A DNA stretch of 64,000 bases from Thermodesulfomicrobium sp. WS (GTDB taxonomy: Bacteria > Desulfobacterota > Desulfovibrionia > Desulfovibrionales > Desulfomicrobiaceae), in contig NZ_AP027130.1 of the NCBI RefSeq assembly GCF_027925145.1, positions 496,001 through 560,000 of the forward strand, given 5' to 3'. The translations under genes were made by a program, and so were the position numbers. Below, in pieces: positions 28,387-37,964 of this stretch. The notes under the pieces are model-generated. The model was not told the DNA's origin. It was given only the letters and a program-made list of their open reading frames with translations, and searched no databases. The first letter of the stretch is position 1; each line of letters starts with the position of its first letter.

Positions 28387-29688
28387 GTGCGCTATGTGGT
28401 TGTCGGCGCCGGCCTTGCGGGATGCGAGGCGGCGTTTGCCTTGGCTGAGGCAGGCCAGGACGTGCTGCTCATGGAGATGAAGCCGGGGCGGTTTTCCCCG
28501 GCGCATACCCAGCCCGGGTTTGCGGAGCTGGTGTGTTCCAACTCGCTGCGTTCGGCGGAGATGACCTCGGGTGTAGGGCTGCTGCAGGCCGAGATGCGGG
28601 ACTTGGGGAGTCTGGTCATGGCCGCGGCCGATGCCACGCAGGTGCCGGCAGGCAAGGCCCTGGCCGTGGACCGGGAGCGGTTTTCAGCCTGGATTACCGA
28701 GCGCCTGAGTACGCATCCGCGCATCACCGTGGAGCACCGGGAAGTCACCGCTGTGCCGGATCCGGAGCACTGGGGGGCGCAGGCCGTGATCATTGCCGCA
28801 GGTCCGTTGGTGAGCGAGGCCCTGGCCGCGGATCTGGCCCGCGTGGTCGGGGCCGAGCATCTGGCCTTCTACGACGCCATCGCCCCCATCGTGGCCACGG
28901 ACTCGGTGGATATGTCGGTGGCCTATTGGGGTTCGCGCTACGATCCCGAGGGGCGCGACTATCTCAACCTCCCCTTGGACGAAGCGGCGTACTTTCGTTT
29001 CGTGCACGCCTTGCGGGAAGGACGCACGGTACCGGCGCGAGAGTTCGAGGACGAACGCCATTTCGAGGGCTGCCTGCCCATCGAGGTCATGGCCGCGCGT
29101 GGGGACCTCACCCTGGCTTTCGGCCCCATGAAGCCCGTGGGCCTGCCGGACCCGCGCACCGGCACGGAGCCCTTTGCCGTGGTGCAGTTGCGGCCCGAGA
29201 ACCGGGAGAAAACCGCGTGCAACATGGTGGGGTTCCAGACCAAGCTCACCTATCCGGAGCAGCGCCGGATCTTTTCCATGCTGCCGGGCCTTGCCGAGGC
29301 CGAGTTCTTGCGTCTGGGCAGCATGCATCGCAATACCTACGTCAATGGGCCGCAGGTGCTCACCCCGTTTTTGGAGCTCAAGGCCCGGCCCGGAGTCTAT
29401 GTGGCAGGCCAGCTCTCCGGGGTGGAAGGATACGTGGAATCCGCGGCCACCGGGCTGTGGCTCGGGCTTTTTCTGGCGGGGCGCCTTCCGGGGCTGCCGC
29501 CCACAGAGACGGCCCTGGGCGCCCTTTTGGGACACGTACGCACGCCTTCGGCCTCGTTTCAGCCTTCCAACATCCACTTCGGTCTCATGCCCGCCCTGGC
29601 GGGCAAGCATAACAAACGCGCACGCAAGGCGCTCTATGCCCAGCGTGCGCGCGAGGTGTTCGCCGCGTGGTTGGCGGCCTGCGCGTAA
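28387..29688 (+). CDS. trmFO: Methylenetetrahydrofolate-tRNA-(uracil-5-)-methyltransferase
   Basis: A 433-residue FAD- and folate-dependent enzyme that makes ribothymidine at position 54 of tRNA. The N-terminal FAD motif is VVVGAGLAGCEAAFALAEAG. The cysteines of CSNSLRS and TACNMVGFQTKLTYPEQ are those used in catalysis in this family. The C-terminal VYVAGQLSGVEGYVESAATG block is typical. The gene begins with GTG after a purine run (AAGGGGGC). It ends 1 bp from the convergent plsY stop codon. Confidence 0.94.
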   Translation: MRYVVVGAGLAGCEAAFALAEAGQDVLLMEMKPGRFSPAHTQPGFAELVCSNSLRSAEMTSGVGLLQAEMRDLGSLVMAAADATQVPAGKALAVDRERFSAWITERLSTHPRITVEHREVTAVPDPEHWGAQAVIIAAGPLVSEALAADLARVVGAEHLAFYDAIAPIVATDSVDMSVAYWGSRYDPEGRDYLNLPLDEAAYFRFVHALREGRTVPAREFEDERHFEGCLPIEVMAARGDLTLAFGPMKPVGLPDPRTGTEPFAVVQLRPENREKTACNMVGFQTKLTYPEQRRIFSMLPGLAEAEFLRLGSMHRNTYVNGPQVLTPFLELKARPGVYVAGQLSGVEGYVESAATGLWLGLFLAGRLPGLPPTETALGALLGHVRTPSASFQPSNIHFGLMPALAGKHNKRARKALYAQRAREVFAAWLAACA

Positions 29689-29689
29689 T

Positions 29690-30283
29690 CTACGCTTCTG
29701 GCTTGGCGCACTTCCAGGGAGTTTCGGTCCCGGCGAGCAAGCGATCGATGTTGTCTTGGTGTTTCCAGAAGATCAGGGCCGAGGCCGCCAGGGTGGGCAC
29801 CAGTACGCTCCAGGATCCGGAAACGAGGAGCATGATCGGCAGGGCTGCGGCCATGGCCAGGGAAGCGAGGGACACATAGCCGTAGAGGTGCAGGGCCAGG
29901 AAGAAGACCAAGACGCTCAGCACCGTCGCCCCTGGGGCCAGGGCCAAAAATGCGCCCACGAAGGTGGCCACCCCTTTGCCGCCTTTGCCGTGGAGAAAGA
30001 CCGAGAACATGTGCCCGCAGATGGCGGCAAGCGCCGTCAGGGCCAGGAAGAATCCGGAATCGCTGACCGCTTGGGCCAAAAGCACCGCCACGAAGCCCTT
30101 GGCGATATCGAGGATGAGGGTCCAGAGCCCTGCGCCTTTGCCGCAGACCCGGGCCACGTTGGTGGCGCCGATATTGCCACTGCCTTCGGTGCGGGGATCC
30201 TTGCCGCAGCGCAGTGCGATGATGAGCCCGAAGGGGACTGCGCCGAGAAGATAGCCGATGATGAGCACGAACAGCTTGGCCAT
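29690..30283 (-). CDS. plsY: Acyl-phosphate:glycerol-3-phosphate acyltransferase PlsY
   Basis: A 197-residue integral membrane enzyme that acylates glycerol 3-phosphate with acyl-phosphate, the first committed step of phospholipid synthesis. It has about five transmembrane helices and the three conserved cytoplasmic motifs GSGNIGATN, HGKGGKGVAT and DNIDRLLAGTE. AGGAGACTCCT precedes the ATG. Confidence 0.94.
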   Translation of the reverse strand: MAKLFVLIIGYLLGAVPFGLIIALRCGKDPRTEGSGNIGATNVARVCGKGAGLWTLILDIAKGFVAVLLAQAVSDSGFFLALTALAAICGHMFSVFLHGKGGKGVATFVGAFLALAPGATVLSVLVFFLALHLYGYVSLASLAMAAALPIMLLVSGSWSVLVPTLAASALIFWKHQDNIDRLLAGTETPWKCAKPEA

Positions 30284-30370
30284 AGGAGTCTCCTTTTTTC
30301 GAGAAATGGGATATGCGCGCCCCTACCACAAGGAGGGGTGGGTCTCAAATGGAATTCGTCCCCGGCGCCC

Positions 30371-32407
30371 CTACACTTCGAAGGCCTCCAGGATGCGGGC
30401 CTCGCCGCACAGTGGGTCCACCCGGCCGAGGCGTAAGTGAAACCGCTGTCCCACCCGCAGCTTGTCGCCGAAGACCTTGCGCGGCGCTTTGAGGAAGAGG
30501 GCGAGGTCCGGCAGCGCCACGGTGGCCAGGGGTGTCCCGGCATCCACGAGCACTGCCGGGAAGTGGCGGGTTTTGGCGCGCTGCCGCAAGTATTCGAACT
30601 TCCAGTATCTGGGCCGGGTGCGCTGCACCTGGCCCACCATTTCCGCCCGCAGGCAGAGGCTGGGGAGCAGGGCTTCCAGGTCGGCATGGGAAAAGGGCGG
30701 CGGCGTGCCGTGGAGCACGGCGAGGATTTGCCCCATGTTGATCAGATCCACGTAGCGCCGCAGGGGCGAGGTGAAGGTGGCGTAGGCCTTGGCCGCGATG
30801 GTGGCGTGGCGGCGGGGGACGCATTCCAGAAGCGATGGTCCCATGCGGCCAAGGATGCGGTAGATGTCCTGAGGCTCGCTCCAGACGCCGGCGCACTCCG
30901 GGGGAAGGCCGATGTTCTGGGTGCGGAAAAGGAGCGGGATATGCTGCTCCACCGCCAAGGCCGCCAGGGCGGTGTTGGCGAGGATCATGAATTCCGACAC
31001 CATGGCCTGGGCGTTCGGCGTGCTGGCCGGGGTGTGGACGCGGACCTCGGGCTGGTCGCCGTGAAGGGAAATAGTCGGGTCCGGCTGCTCGGTGATGACC
31101 GCGCCGTGCTGGATGCGGCGCTGGCGAAGGGTAAGGGCCGCGGCGAGGGCGGTTTCGAGCATGGGGACCTTGCCGTCGCGCAGCGCCTTTTCCACGGCCT
31201 CGTAGGTGGTGTTGGCCGCGATCCGGACTCGGGCGAGCTGCGGGGTGCATTGGGTGATCTCCCCGGCGGCATTTACGCGGCATTCCACCACCAGCGCCGG
31301 CCGCGGACCGTCCGCCCGCAGGCTCAGCGCCTCGGTGCCCAGGGCCTCGGGGAGCATGTGGCTCACCCCTTCGGGCAGATACAGGGAGGAGAAGCGGTGG
31401 CGCACCGCAAGGTCCAAGGGGCTGTGCCAGGCCCAGGCCAAGGCCGGACAGGCCAAGACCATCTGCACGCGCCATCCCTCGCCTTCGGCCTCGGCCCAAA
31501 AACCGTCGTCGATATCCTGGGTGGAGGCTGCGTCCACGGTGATGAAGGGCGTGGCGACCTGGGGAAGGTCCGCCTCGGCGTGCGCGGTGCGCAGGCGTTC
31601 CACTTCTTCGGCAAAGGCGGCGGCCCAGGAGGGCTCCCAATCGTACTCCGCCCGGGCAAGATGCACGTTGTAATGCCGTGGCACGATCCCCCAGGCTTGG
31701 GCCAAGAGGAGTTCCATCCAAGGTTCTTCGGGCAGGCCCTGGGCCATGGTCTTCCACAAGGTTTCGCTGTCCCGGTCGTCCGGGGCGGTGATCCGGGTCA
31801 TGAGCAGCGCGCGCAGCTTGGCTTCGTGCTCCGCGTCCGCCTGCGGCAGGGGCGTGGCCTTGCCCTGGGCGCGGTCCCAGAGGGCGCGCAGGAAATCCTG
31901 CCCAAAGCCCACCAGACGGCGGCGCTCTTCGGCGCGGCGCAGCTCTTCTTGGCGCCGCAGGACCACGTCTTCCGGGAAGATCTCGAACTGCGGCGGGTTG
32001 AAGCGGAAATGGGTCTTGGTTTGCAGGAGCTTGCGGCCCAAGGCGGCCAGGTGGTCGGGGGTGGGATCCGTGAAGATGAGGCCGCCGAGCCAGAGGATGT
32101 CCGCCTGGGCGAGTTCCCCTTGGGCGAGCTCCCAGATCTCCAGGGTGTCGATGGATTCCGCCAGGGTGTCCCGGCGGCTGTGATGGGTGCGCAGGGCTTC
32201 GAGCATCTCGCTGCGCGACGCACCGGCGGCCTGCACCGGGCCGGTCCACGGCAGGATGCGGGAGACCGGCAGCTTGGCCTCCCGCTGGGCGATGGTGAAG
32301 ACGCGGGTCTTGCCGGAGACGGCCTCCAGCACCCAGGCGATGACGGGCTGGTTGTCTTGGAGGAACTCCACGATGCAGCCCGGCTGCACGGCAGGCAGAT
32401 GGGTCAT
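30371..32407 (-). CDS. RNB-domain (RNase II/R-like) ribonuclease
   Basis: A 678-residue exoribonuclease-family protein. The catalytic RNB domain spans about residues 275-590, with the metal-binding signature VDAASTQDIDDGFW (the D-x5-DIDD motif) and the late motif YATFTSPLRRYVDLINMGQI. The N-terminal 250 residues lack a recognisable cold-shock fold, and no clear C-terminal S1 domain is seen, so it is a divergent RNB branch rather than classic RNase R. It starts 8 bp after the AICAR transformylase stop. Confidence 0.85.
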   Translation of the reverse strand: MTHLPAVQPGCIVEFLQDNQPVIAWVLEAVSGKTRVFTIAQREAKLPVSRILPWTGPVQAAGASRSEMLEALRTHHSRRDTLAESIDTLEIWELAQGELAQADILWLGGLIFTDPTPDHLAALGRKLLQTKTHFRFNPPQFEIFPEDVVLRRQEELRRAEERRRLVGFGQDFLRALWDRAQGKATPLPQADAEHEAKLRALLMTRITAPDDRDSETLWKTMAQGLPEEPWMELLLAQAWGIVPRHYNVHLARAEYDWEPSWAAAFAEEVERLRTAHAEADLPQVATPFITVDAASTQDIDDGFWAEAEGEGWRVQMVLACPALAWAWHSPLDLAVRHRFSSLYLPEGVSHMLPEALGTEALSLRADGPRPALVVECRVNAAGEITQCTPQLARVRIAANTTYEAVEKALRDGKVPMLETALAAALTLRQRRIQHGAVITEQPDPTISLHGDQPEVRVHTPASTPNAQAMVSEFMILANTALAALAVEQHIPLLFRTQNIGLPPECAGVWSEPQDIYRILGRMGPSLLECVPRRHATIAAKAYATFTSPLRRYVDLINMGQILAVLHGTPPPFSHADLEALLPSLCLRAEMVGQVQRTRPRYWKFEYLRQRAKTRHFPAVLVDAGTPLATVALPDLALFLKAPRKVFGDKLRVGQRFHLRLGRVDPLCGEARILEAFEV

Positions 32408-32415
32408 GCTCCCGC

Positions 32416-33690
32416 CTAGTGCTTGAAGGAGCGCTGGCCGGTGAAGACCATGGCCACCTGCGGTGTGGCTTCGTTGACCGCGGCGATGACCTCGGCGTCC
32501 CGCAGGGAGCCGCCGGGCTGGGCGATGGCGGTCACCCCGTGCTCGATGGCCAGGTCCACGCCGTCGCGGAAGGGGAAGAAGCCGTCGGAGACGAGCACGG
32601 AGCCCGGCAGCCCGCCGCGGGCGGTGCGGGTGCGGGACTCGATGTCCTCCAGGGCGCGGGTGAGTCCCGTATCGGTCTTGGCCGCCCGCCGCAGGTCGTA
32701 GATGGAGCGTCCGGTCTCTTCTCGGGCCAGACCGTCGGCGTACTTGGTGAAGGCCTTGTAGATGGTGAGATCCACGCACCCCACCCGGTCCTGCTCGCCG
32801 GTGCCGATGGCCACGGTGGCGCCGTCACGGGCGAAGATGACGGAGTTGGACGTCACCCCGGCTTCCACGGCCCAGGCAAAGAGCAGGTCTTCGGCCTCCT
32901 TGGGCGTGGGGCGGCGCGCCATCACCGTGACCCCGTCCTGGGTGGCCTCGGCCGGGAGGAAATCCTCGGTGCTGCGGATGCGGTTTTGGAAGGAGGTCTG
33001 GATGATGAGCCCACCGTCCGTGAGGCTTTTGATGTCCAAAAACGGGGCGGTGAGGAGCTCCTCCAGGTGCGCAAGGCCCGGCAGGCGCAGTACGCGCAGG
33101 TTCTTCTTGGTGGCGAGGATCTCCAGGGCCGCAGGAGTGTACTCCGGGGCCGCGATGATCTCGAAATAGTGCGCCGCCAAGAATCGGGCGCAGTCTTCGG
33201 TAAGTGGTCGGTTGACCACCACCGCGCCGCCGAAGGCGGCAATGCGGTCCGCGGCGTAGGCCCGCGTGAGGGCGGTGTATAGGCCTGCGTCGGACCAGGC
33301 CGCCCCGCAGGGGTTGGTGTGCTTGAGGATGACCGCTGCTGGCTTGGCGTGCAGGTATTGGAGGATGTTGATGCCGTTGTCCACGTCCGTGAGGTTGATC
33401 TTGCCCGGGTGCTTGCCCGACTGCAGCAGCTCCGTCTCGGTCATGGCGGAGAGCAGCCCGGGGACGCGCGTGGTGAGCGGCACCCCGGCGGCGTTGAGAC
33501 CGCCGGCCTCCACGGCGTACAGGGCCGCGGGCTGATCCGGGTTTTCGCCGTAGCGCAGCCCCCGGCGCTCGCCGTCGATGCTCCAGAGGCGTTTGCGCAA
33601 CAAAAGGGTTTCCTCCCCTAGGGTCAGTTGCAAGGTCTCGGGAAAGGGATCCCCGAGGATGGTGCGGTACATGGCTTTGAGATCGCTCAC
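32416..33690 (-). CDS. purH: Stand-alone AICAR formyltransferase
   Basis: A 424-residue enzyme formylating AICAR with 10-formyltetrahydrofolate in purine synthesis. It contains only the transformylase part of Pur[15 protein letters not shown] near the N-terminus, the catalytic KHTNPCG motif, and the C-terminal [27 protein letters not shown]. The IMP cyclohydrolase (MGS) domain that normally occupies the first 200 residues is absent, and no reading frame for it lies upstream. Ring closure must be done by another protein, as in relatives with a separate cyclohydrolase. GGAGGACACC precedes the ATG. Confidence 0.92.
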   Translation of the reverse strand: MSDLKAMYRTILGDPFPETLQLTLGEETLLLRKRLWSIDGERRGLRYGENPDQPAALYAVEAGGLNAAGVPLTTRVPGLLSAMTETELLQSGKHPGKINLTDVDNGINILQYLHAKPAAVILKHTNPCGAAWSDAGLYTALTRAYAADRIAAFGGAVVVNRPLTEDCARFLAAHYFEIIAAPEYTPAALEILATKKNLRVLRLPGLAHLEELLTAPFLDIKSLTDGGLIIQTSFQNRIRSTEDFLPAEATQDGVTVMARRPTPKEAEDLLFAWAVEAGVTSNSVIFARDGATVAIGTGEQDRVGCVDLTIYKAFTKYADGLAREETGRSIYDLRRAAKTDTGLTRALEDIESRTRTARGGLPGSVLVSDGFFPFRDGVDLAIEHGVTAIAQPGGSLRDAEVIAAVNEATPQVAMVFTGQRSFKH

Positions 33691-33883
33691 AGGTGTCCTC
33701 CACTCTGAAATCCAGAAAGCGCGCAGCTACCACAAGGGCGCACAAAGGGCAAACGAGCCGAAGACGCAAGATCCGAATCCCCGGGGGGGGGCGTGGGGGA
33801 TGGGCGCGCACAACGGCCGTCCGTCCCCTGTCGGGCCGTGGCACACAATGTGCTTTGGTTTCTCCCCGGAACAGGAGGAATAT

Positions 33884-35200
33884 ATGCGTTTTTTTCATAT
33901 TTGGAAAAAATCTTCACAGACAGAACCCTTGGGCAGGGGCGGAGACCAGGACCACAGTTTGGTGGCCGTCGTGCGGGCAGCCATGGAGGTGCAGTCGGCG
34001 GCGTCGCCGCTCGATGCGGTGGGAAACCGGGTGCAGGGCGGCATGGAGGATTTCGTGGAGCGGCTGGTCGTGGTGGAAGGGCATGTGGGCGCCGTGGCCG
34101 AGCGCGCCGAGGGCGTGGACCTGCATGCGCAGCGTCAAGGGCATGTGGCGCAGCAGGCCGCGGGCCTCATGGCCTCGTTGGCGGAGCGGGTGCGGGCTGC
34201 GGAGGAGCGGCTCACGGCGCTCGAAGGCGCTCTGGCGGAGCTTCTGGTCCGCACCCGGGAAGTGGAGGAGCGCACCCAGGGTATTCATGCTATTGCTAGT
34301 ACCATCCAAAACATCGCCCGCACCACCAATATGCTCGCTCTCAACGCGACCATCGAGGCGGCCCATGCCGGTGATGCGGGGCGGGGGTTTGCGGTGATCG
34401 CCGCGGAGGTACGCTCCCTGGCGCGCCAGACAATGGAGTCGACCAGCCGGGTGGAACGGCAAAATGACGAAATTGAAAATCACGTGGCATCCATGGTGAC
34501 TGCCGTGGCCCAAGTGGAGCGCTTGGCCCAGCAGGTGCGCAGCGCCATGGCCGCGTGCCTGGAGGATGTTCAGGGGGCACGGCCGTGCGTGGAAGAAGGC
34601 GGAAGCCGTGCCTTGGAGATCTGCGATGAGGCGCGGGAAGTGGTCCAATCGGTGGAATCCGTGCAGGAAGAGTTGCGGGCTCTGCACGCCGGTGCGCTCG
34701 GGCAAAAAGAAGAGGCCGTGGCATTGGCGCGGTTGGCCCGGCAGCTGCGCGAGCAGGCAGACGCCCAGTTGCTGGCTGTGGGGCGGATCCGCTTCGGTCT
34801 CCATGAGCGGGGTCGGCAGGCGGTGGAGGAACTGGCCCGGGATGCGGCGGTGCGCTCCATGCATCCCCCGCAGGTGGAGGAGGCCTTGGGGCGCGCCCTT
34901 GAGCTTGGCCTGTTTGAGCTGCTCTACGTCACCGATCTGCAGGGGCGCCAAGTGGTGCGCAATGTGGGGACCGTCACTGCGGCCTATGGAGATACGGGCC
35001 TTGGCAAGGATTGGTCCCACCGGCCGTGGTTCCGCGTCCCCAGTCAAAGCGGGCAGACCTACATTTCCGACTTTTACCGGTCTGCCGCCACGGAAAACTA
35101 CTGCCTCACCGTGTCGACACCTATTGCTGACGCCCAGGGGAAGATGGTGGGGATCCTGGGCGCAGACCTGGACCTCGCCCGCTTGGTTGCAGGGAGGTAG
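33884..35200 (+). CDS. Soluble MCP-like protein with C-terminal sensor domain
   Basis: A 438-residue protein with no transmembrane segment. Residues 20-250 form a long coiled coil with a chemoreceptor signalling tip ([20 protein letters not shown], then [15 protein letters not shown]). Residues 300-438 look like a PDC/Cache-type sensor ([18 protein letters not shown], then [13 protein letters not shown] and GQTYISDFY). Having the sensor after the signalling region and in the cytoplasm is unusual. AGGAGGAATAT precedes the ATG; the open frame extends upstream without a ribosome binding site. The EAL gene follows after 2 bp. Confidence 0.85.
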   Translation: MRFFHIWKKSSQTEPLGRGGDQDHSLVAVVRAAMEVQSAASPLDAVGNRVQGGMEDFVERLVVVEGHVGAVAERAEGVDLHAQRQGHVAQQAAGLMASLAERVRAAEERLTALEGALAELLVRTREVEERTQGIHAIASTIQNIARTTNMLALNATIEAAHAGDAGRGFAVIAAEVRSLARQTMESTSRVERQNDEIENHVASMVTAVAQVERLAQQVRSAMAACLEDVQGARPCVEEGGSRALEICDEAREVVQSVESVQEELRALHAGALGQKEEAVALARLARQLREQADAQLLAVGRIRFGLHERGRQAVEELARDAAVRSMHPPQVEEALGRALELGLFELLYVTDLQGRQVVRNVGTVTAAYGDTGLGKDWSHRPWFRVPSQSGQTYISDFYRSAATENYCLTVSTPIADAQGKMVGILGADLDLARLVAGR

Positions 35201-35202
35201 CC

Positions 35203-36450
35203 ATGCTGGATGTTCGCGCGCTTGTGGCAGCCCGGCGGGTGGTGGTGCATTTTCAGCCCATCGTCAGTCTCCGGCGCAGGCAGGTCATCGGCTATGAGGC
35301 CCTGGCTCGGGGGGTTGGCGAGCATGGGTGGATCTCCCCTCTGGCGCTTTTCGAGGCCGCTCGGCAGCAAGGCTTGGCCCTGGAACTGGACCGCCTGTGC
35401 CGCGAAACCGCGCTGCGGACCTTTGTCGCGTCGTCCCTGGGGTCGGTCATGCTCTTCCTCAATGTGGACCCTACGGCCCTGAACGCGACGGTGGTGGGGT
35501 CCCAATGGATTCGCCGCATGGCCGAGGAGGTCGGTATTCCCCCCTCCTCTGTGGTCATTGAAATTGCTGAGACGCAAGTGACGGATGCCCAGTTGTTGTA
35601 CGATTTTGCGAAGCAATATCGGCAGCAGGGATTCCTTATCGCCTTGGACGATTTCGGCGCCGCCCACTCCAATCTGGACCGCCTGGCCCAGGTGGCCCCG
35701 GATATCATCAAGATCGACCGCGGTTTGGTGCAAGGCGCCCATCAGTCCCCTGCCCGCCGCCTGCTGCTCCATTCTTTGGCGGACTTGTGTCGTCGCCAAG
35801 GCGCTCTGGGGCTTGCAGAAGGGGTGGAAAACGCTGCGGAGGCCTTGGCTTTGGCCGCTGCGGGCTTTGACCTCTTCCAGGGGTATTTTTTCGGCCGGCC
35901 AGCGGAGGCGTCGGTGGCATCGGCCGATGGAGCGGCCCAGGCGGTCCATACCCTGGCAAGGGAGTTCGAGAAGTACCGCAGGCGTTGTCTCGTGACCGCC
36001 AAACGTCGTTCCCGAGAAATGCTGCAGCGGGTGCAGGAAATGGTGCACGTGCTTCGGCAATACGATCCTTCCGAGTTCGCAGCGGTGCTCGAAGAGATCG
36101 TCGGGCTTTCCAACGATGTGGACTGTATTTTTGTGACCGACGTCCGTGGTATTCAGATAAGTACCACCGTGTGTCAGGATCGCGAGCATAGAAACGGGGG
36201 CTTACTTTTCCAAAAAGCGCCTCCAGGAACGGATCATGGAATCAAAGACTATATCGCTGTCCCGAGAAGATTACATAAAGAATGGTATATATCCAATCGT
36301 TATGTATCCTATGCAACGCGGTCAATATGCCGGACAGTTTCGTATGCATTTCAGGCAAGAGACGGGCGCACCTATTTTTTGTGCGTTGACTTTACAGAAG
36401 ACAATTTCGATCAGCTCTTTCCGGTTGAAGACCATGACAATGATCTCTAG
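35203..36450 (+). CDS. EAL-domain cyclic-di-GMP phosphodiesterase with C-terminal sensor
   Basis: A 415-residue protein. The EAL domain (residues 10-250) keeps the catalytic signature: YEALARG, the Asn of FLNVDP, EIAETQ, LDDFGAAHSN, IKIDRG and AEGVEN. The loop after DDFG departs slightly from the usual TGYSS. The C-terminal 150 residues (LEEIVGLSNDVDCIFVTDVR onward) resemble the sensor of the preceding MCP-like protein, so the pair may read the same signal and feed chemotaxis and c-di-GMP together. GGGAGGTAGCC precedes the ATG; its stop overlaps the convergent CARF gene by 4 bp. Confidence 0.88.
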   Translation: MLDVRALVAARRVVVHFQPIVSLRRRQVIGYEALARGVGEHGWISPLALFEAARQQGLALELDRLCRETALRTFVASSLGSVMLFLNVDPTALNATVVGSQWIRRMAEEVGIPPSSVVIEIAETQVTDAQLLYDFAKQYRQQGFLIALDDFGAAHSNLDRLAQVAPDIIKIDRGLVQGAHQSPARRLLLHSLADLCRRQGALGLAEGVENAAEALALAAAGFDLFQGYFFGRPAEASVASADGAAQAVHTLAREFEKYRRRCLVTAKRRSREMLQRVQEMVHVLRQYDPSEFAAVLEEIVGLSNDVDCIFVTDVRGIQISTTVCQDREHRNGGLLFQKAPPGTDHGIKDYIAVPRRLHKEWYISNRYVSYATRSICRTVSYAFQARDGRTYFLCVDFTEDNFDQLFPVEDHDNDL

Positions 36451-37550
36451 TGGAGCCCAGAGTCGAGGAGGTCGAGTACAAGCGAGTCTCCTTCATAATG
36501 AAGGAATATACGCTTGGCTTCCCCAGATGCCCATGCGTCGCATTCATGGGTGGAACCATTGTGTTCTTGGCGGAGTTTTTTGAGATCCAGGCGATTGATG
36601 TTACCGCCTCTTGGGCCGCAATGGAAGCGGGTCAGATCCAGGATGCGTTCGTTGATATGCGCCTTCTCTGCTGCGCTGCATTTTTCGGTGGAGGAGAGAA
36701 AATCTGGTCCGAATTGGATCTTGGGATCCACAGACTCCCAAATGCGCTCCTGAAAAAGCCGTTTTCGCCCTTCGTTCCAGATGAGTTCGCCCCAGATGGA
36801 GAAGGTCACCATGCCGTCCAGTTCCATGAGCAGCGTTTCCGGGACCTGACGTGCGTCTTGGCTGCGTACCGGAAGGCCGGCCGCGAGGCGGCGGAATATC
36901 CTGTGGTGCTCGCGGACAATGGTAAGGGCGTCGGGCTCGGCGAGGGGAAGTTTGGGCAGCCGCAGCAGCTCGGAGGTGTTTTCAAAGATGGAAATGCTTT
37001 CATCGGCGTATATCATCCCCAGGGCCTGCATGAAGCCTTGGACACTCTTGAAGCCTCCGGTGAGATTGAACACGACGCGGTAGCCTCGCTGGCGGTAGAA
37101 TTGGATCTCGTGCGCGCAGAGACGGACGATTTCGCTCATGGCCAATCGGAACGCCTCCAGGTCGCTCGTGCGCAGGTCCGTGATGCGCTGCACGCAGGCA
37201 CTGTGGCCATGGCGCTGGAGCGTCGCGGCAATGGCCGTGGCGGCTGCTTCGCCAAGGAAGGTGTCGGTGGCCAGGAGCAGGTGATGGGTGTCCCTTGGCG
37301 CCTTGAGATCCCCATGGAAGAAGCGGACGATGGCATTGAGCTCGGCGCTGAGGCGGCACATTTCCGTGACGCTTGCCTCCTCCAGGCGTTTTTGGGCTGT
37401 GGTGATACAGGCGCGGAGCGCTGCGCGCGTTGCTGCATCCAATGCATCGGCCCTGGGGACATTGGCGTGGGCGTGAATACATTGGCGCGCCTCGGGATTG
37501 GTGTTCATCAGCAGGCTGGTGCCGCAGGTGGAAACCATGAGTGTGGGCAT
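36447..37550 (-). CDS. CARF-domain CRISPR effector with RelE-like C-terminus (Cami1-like)
   Basis: A 367-residue protein of the TIGR02619/APE2256 CRISPR group. The CARF domain opens with MPTLMVSTCGTSLL, has the NLTGGFKSVQGF loop at residues 162-173 and continues to about 200. A middle region (205-290) looks winged-helix-like. Residues 298-367 read like a RelE/ParE toxin, with ECDAWASGEAKRIFLHYEG and a terminal LDLLDSGLH. CARF-RelE proteins (Cami1) are cyclic-oligoadenylate-activated mRNA interferases. The CARF call rests on clear motifs; the RelE tail is inference. The start at 37550 has GAGGACGCCGG. Confidence 0.72.
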   Translation of the reverse strand: MPTLMVSTCGTSLLMNTNPEARQCIHAHANVPRADALDAATRAALRACITTAQKRLEEASVTEMCRLSAELNAIVRFFHGDLKAPRDTHHLLLATDTFLGEAAATAIAATLQRHGHSACVQRITDLRTSDLEAFRLAMSEIVRLCAHEIQFYRQRGYRVVFNLTGGFKSVQGFMQALGMIYADESISIFENTSELLRLPKLPLAEPDALTIVREHHRIFRRLAAGLPVRSQDARQVPETLLMELDGMVTFSIWGELIWNEGRKRLFQERIWESVDPKIQFGPDFLSSTEKCSAAEKAHINERILDLTRFHCGPRGGNINRLDLKKLRQEHNGSTHECDAWASGEAKRIFLHYEGDSLVLDLLDSGLH

Positions 37551-37559
37551 CCGGCGTCC

Positions 37560-37765
37560 TCACGGCAGAAGGTCAAGGGCAAGGGCGGACCAGAGTTCCA
37601 GGGGCAGACTGCGGAGCTCTTGGGGTGGCAGCCATTGGAGTCCTGCGAGTTCGGCTGCTGGGGCGGCGCCGCAAATGTCCACGTGGTGGAGGAAGACCGC
37701 ACCGATGTGCACCGCCCCCACGGCGGTGCGGCTTTCGTGCACGAGTCCGCAAAAGTGACTGTCGC
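37560..37765 (-). pseudogene. Remnant of a NUDIX-family protein (C-terminal part)
   Basis: On the minus strand this codes GLVHESRTAVGAVHIGAVFL and an ending with LQWLPPQELRSLPLELWS. This resembles the C-terminal portion of NUDIX-like hydrolases that carry a G-L-I-x-D-E-S-x-x-V-G-x-V-H-I-G-V-V block. The NUDIX box and the N-terminal half are missing; the same frame runs to 37919, but that extension looks like random translation. No other frame restores the protein, so it is a deletion remnant at the edge of the CRISPR island. Confidence 0.45.
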
Positions 37766-37964
37766 CGTGGCCAGCAGCCGGGAATTCTTCCTGTGAAGAG
37801 CCGAGGGGGCCCATCCTCCCTGCTTTTTGGGGATGTGCGGAGAACAATCCTGATACGGTGCGTTCGCCGCTGCTTGTTCGCCGAGGGGCATTGGCATACA
37901 GGCGGAACCAAGATGGCATGAAGGTTTCGTTTTTTGTCTGTCACTGGGAAATGCAGGAGGTTTG

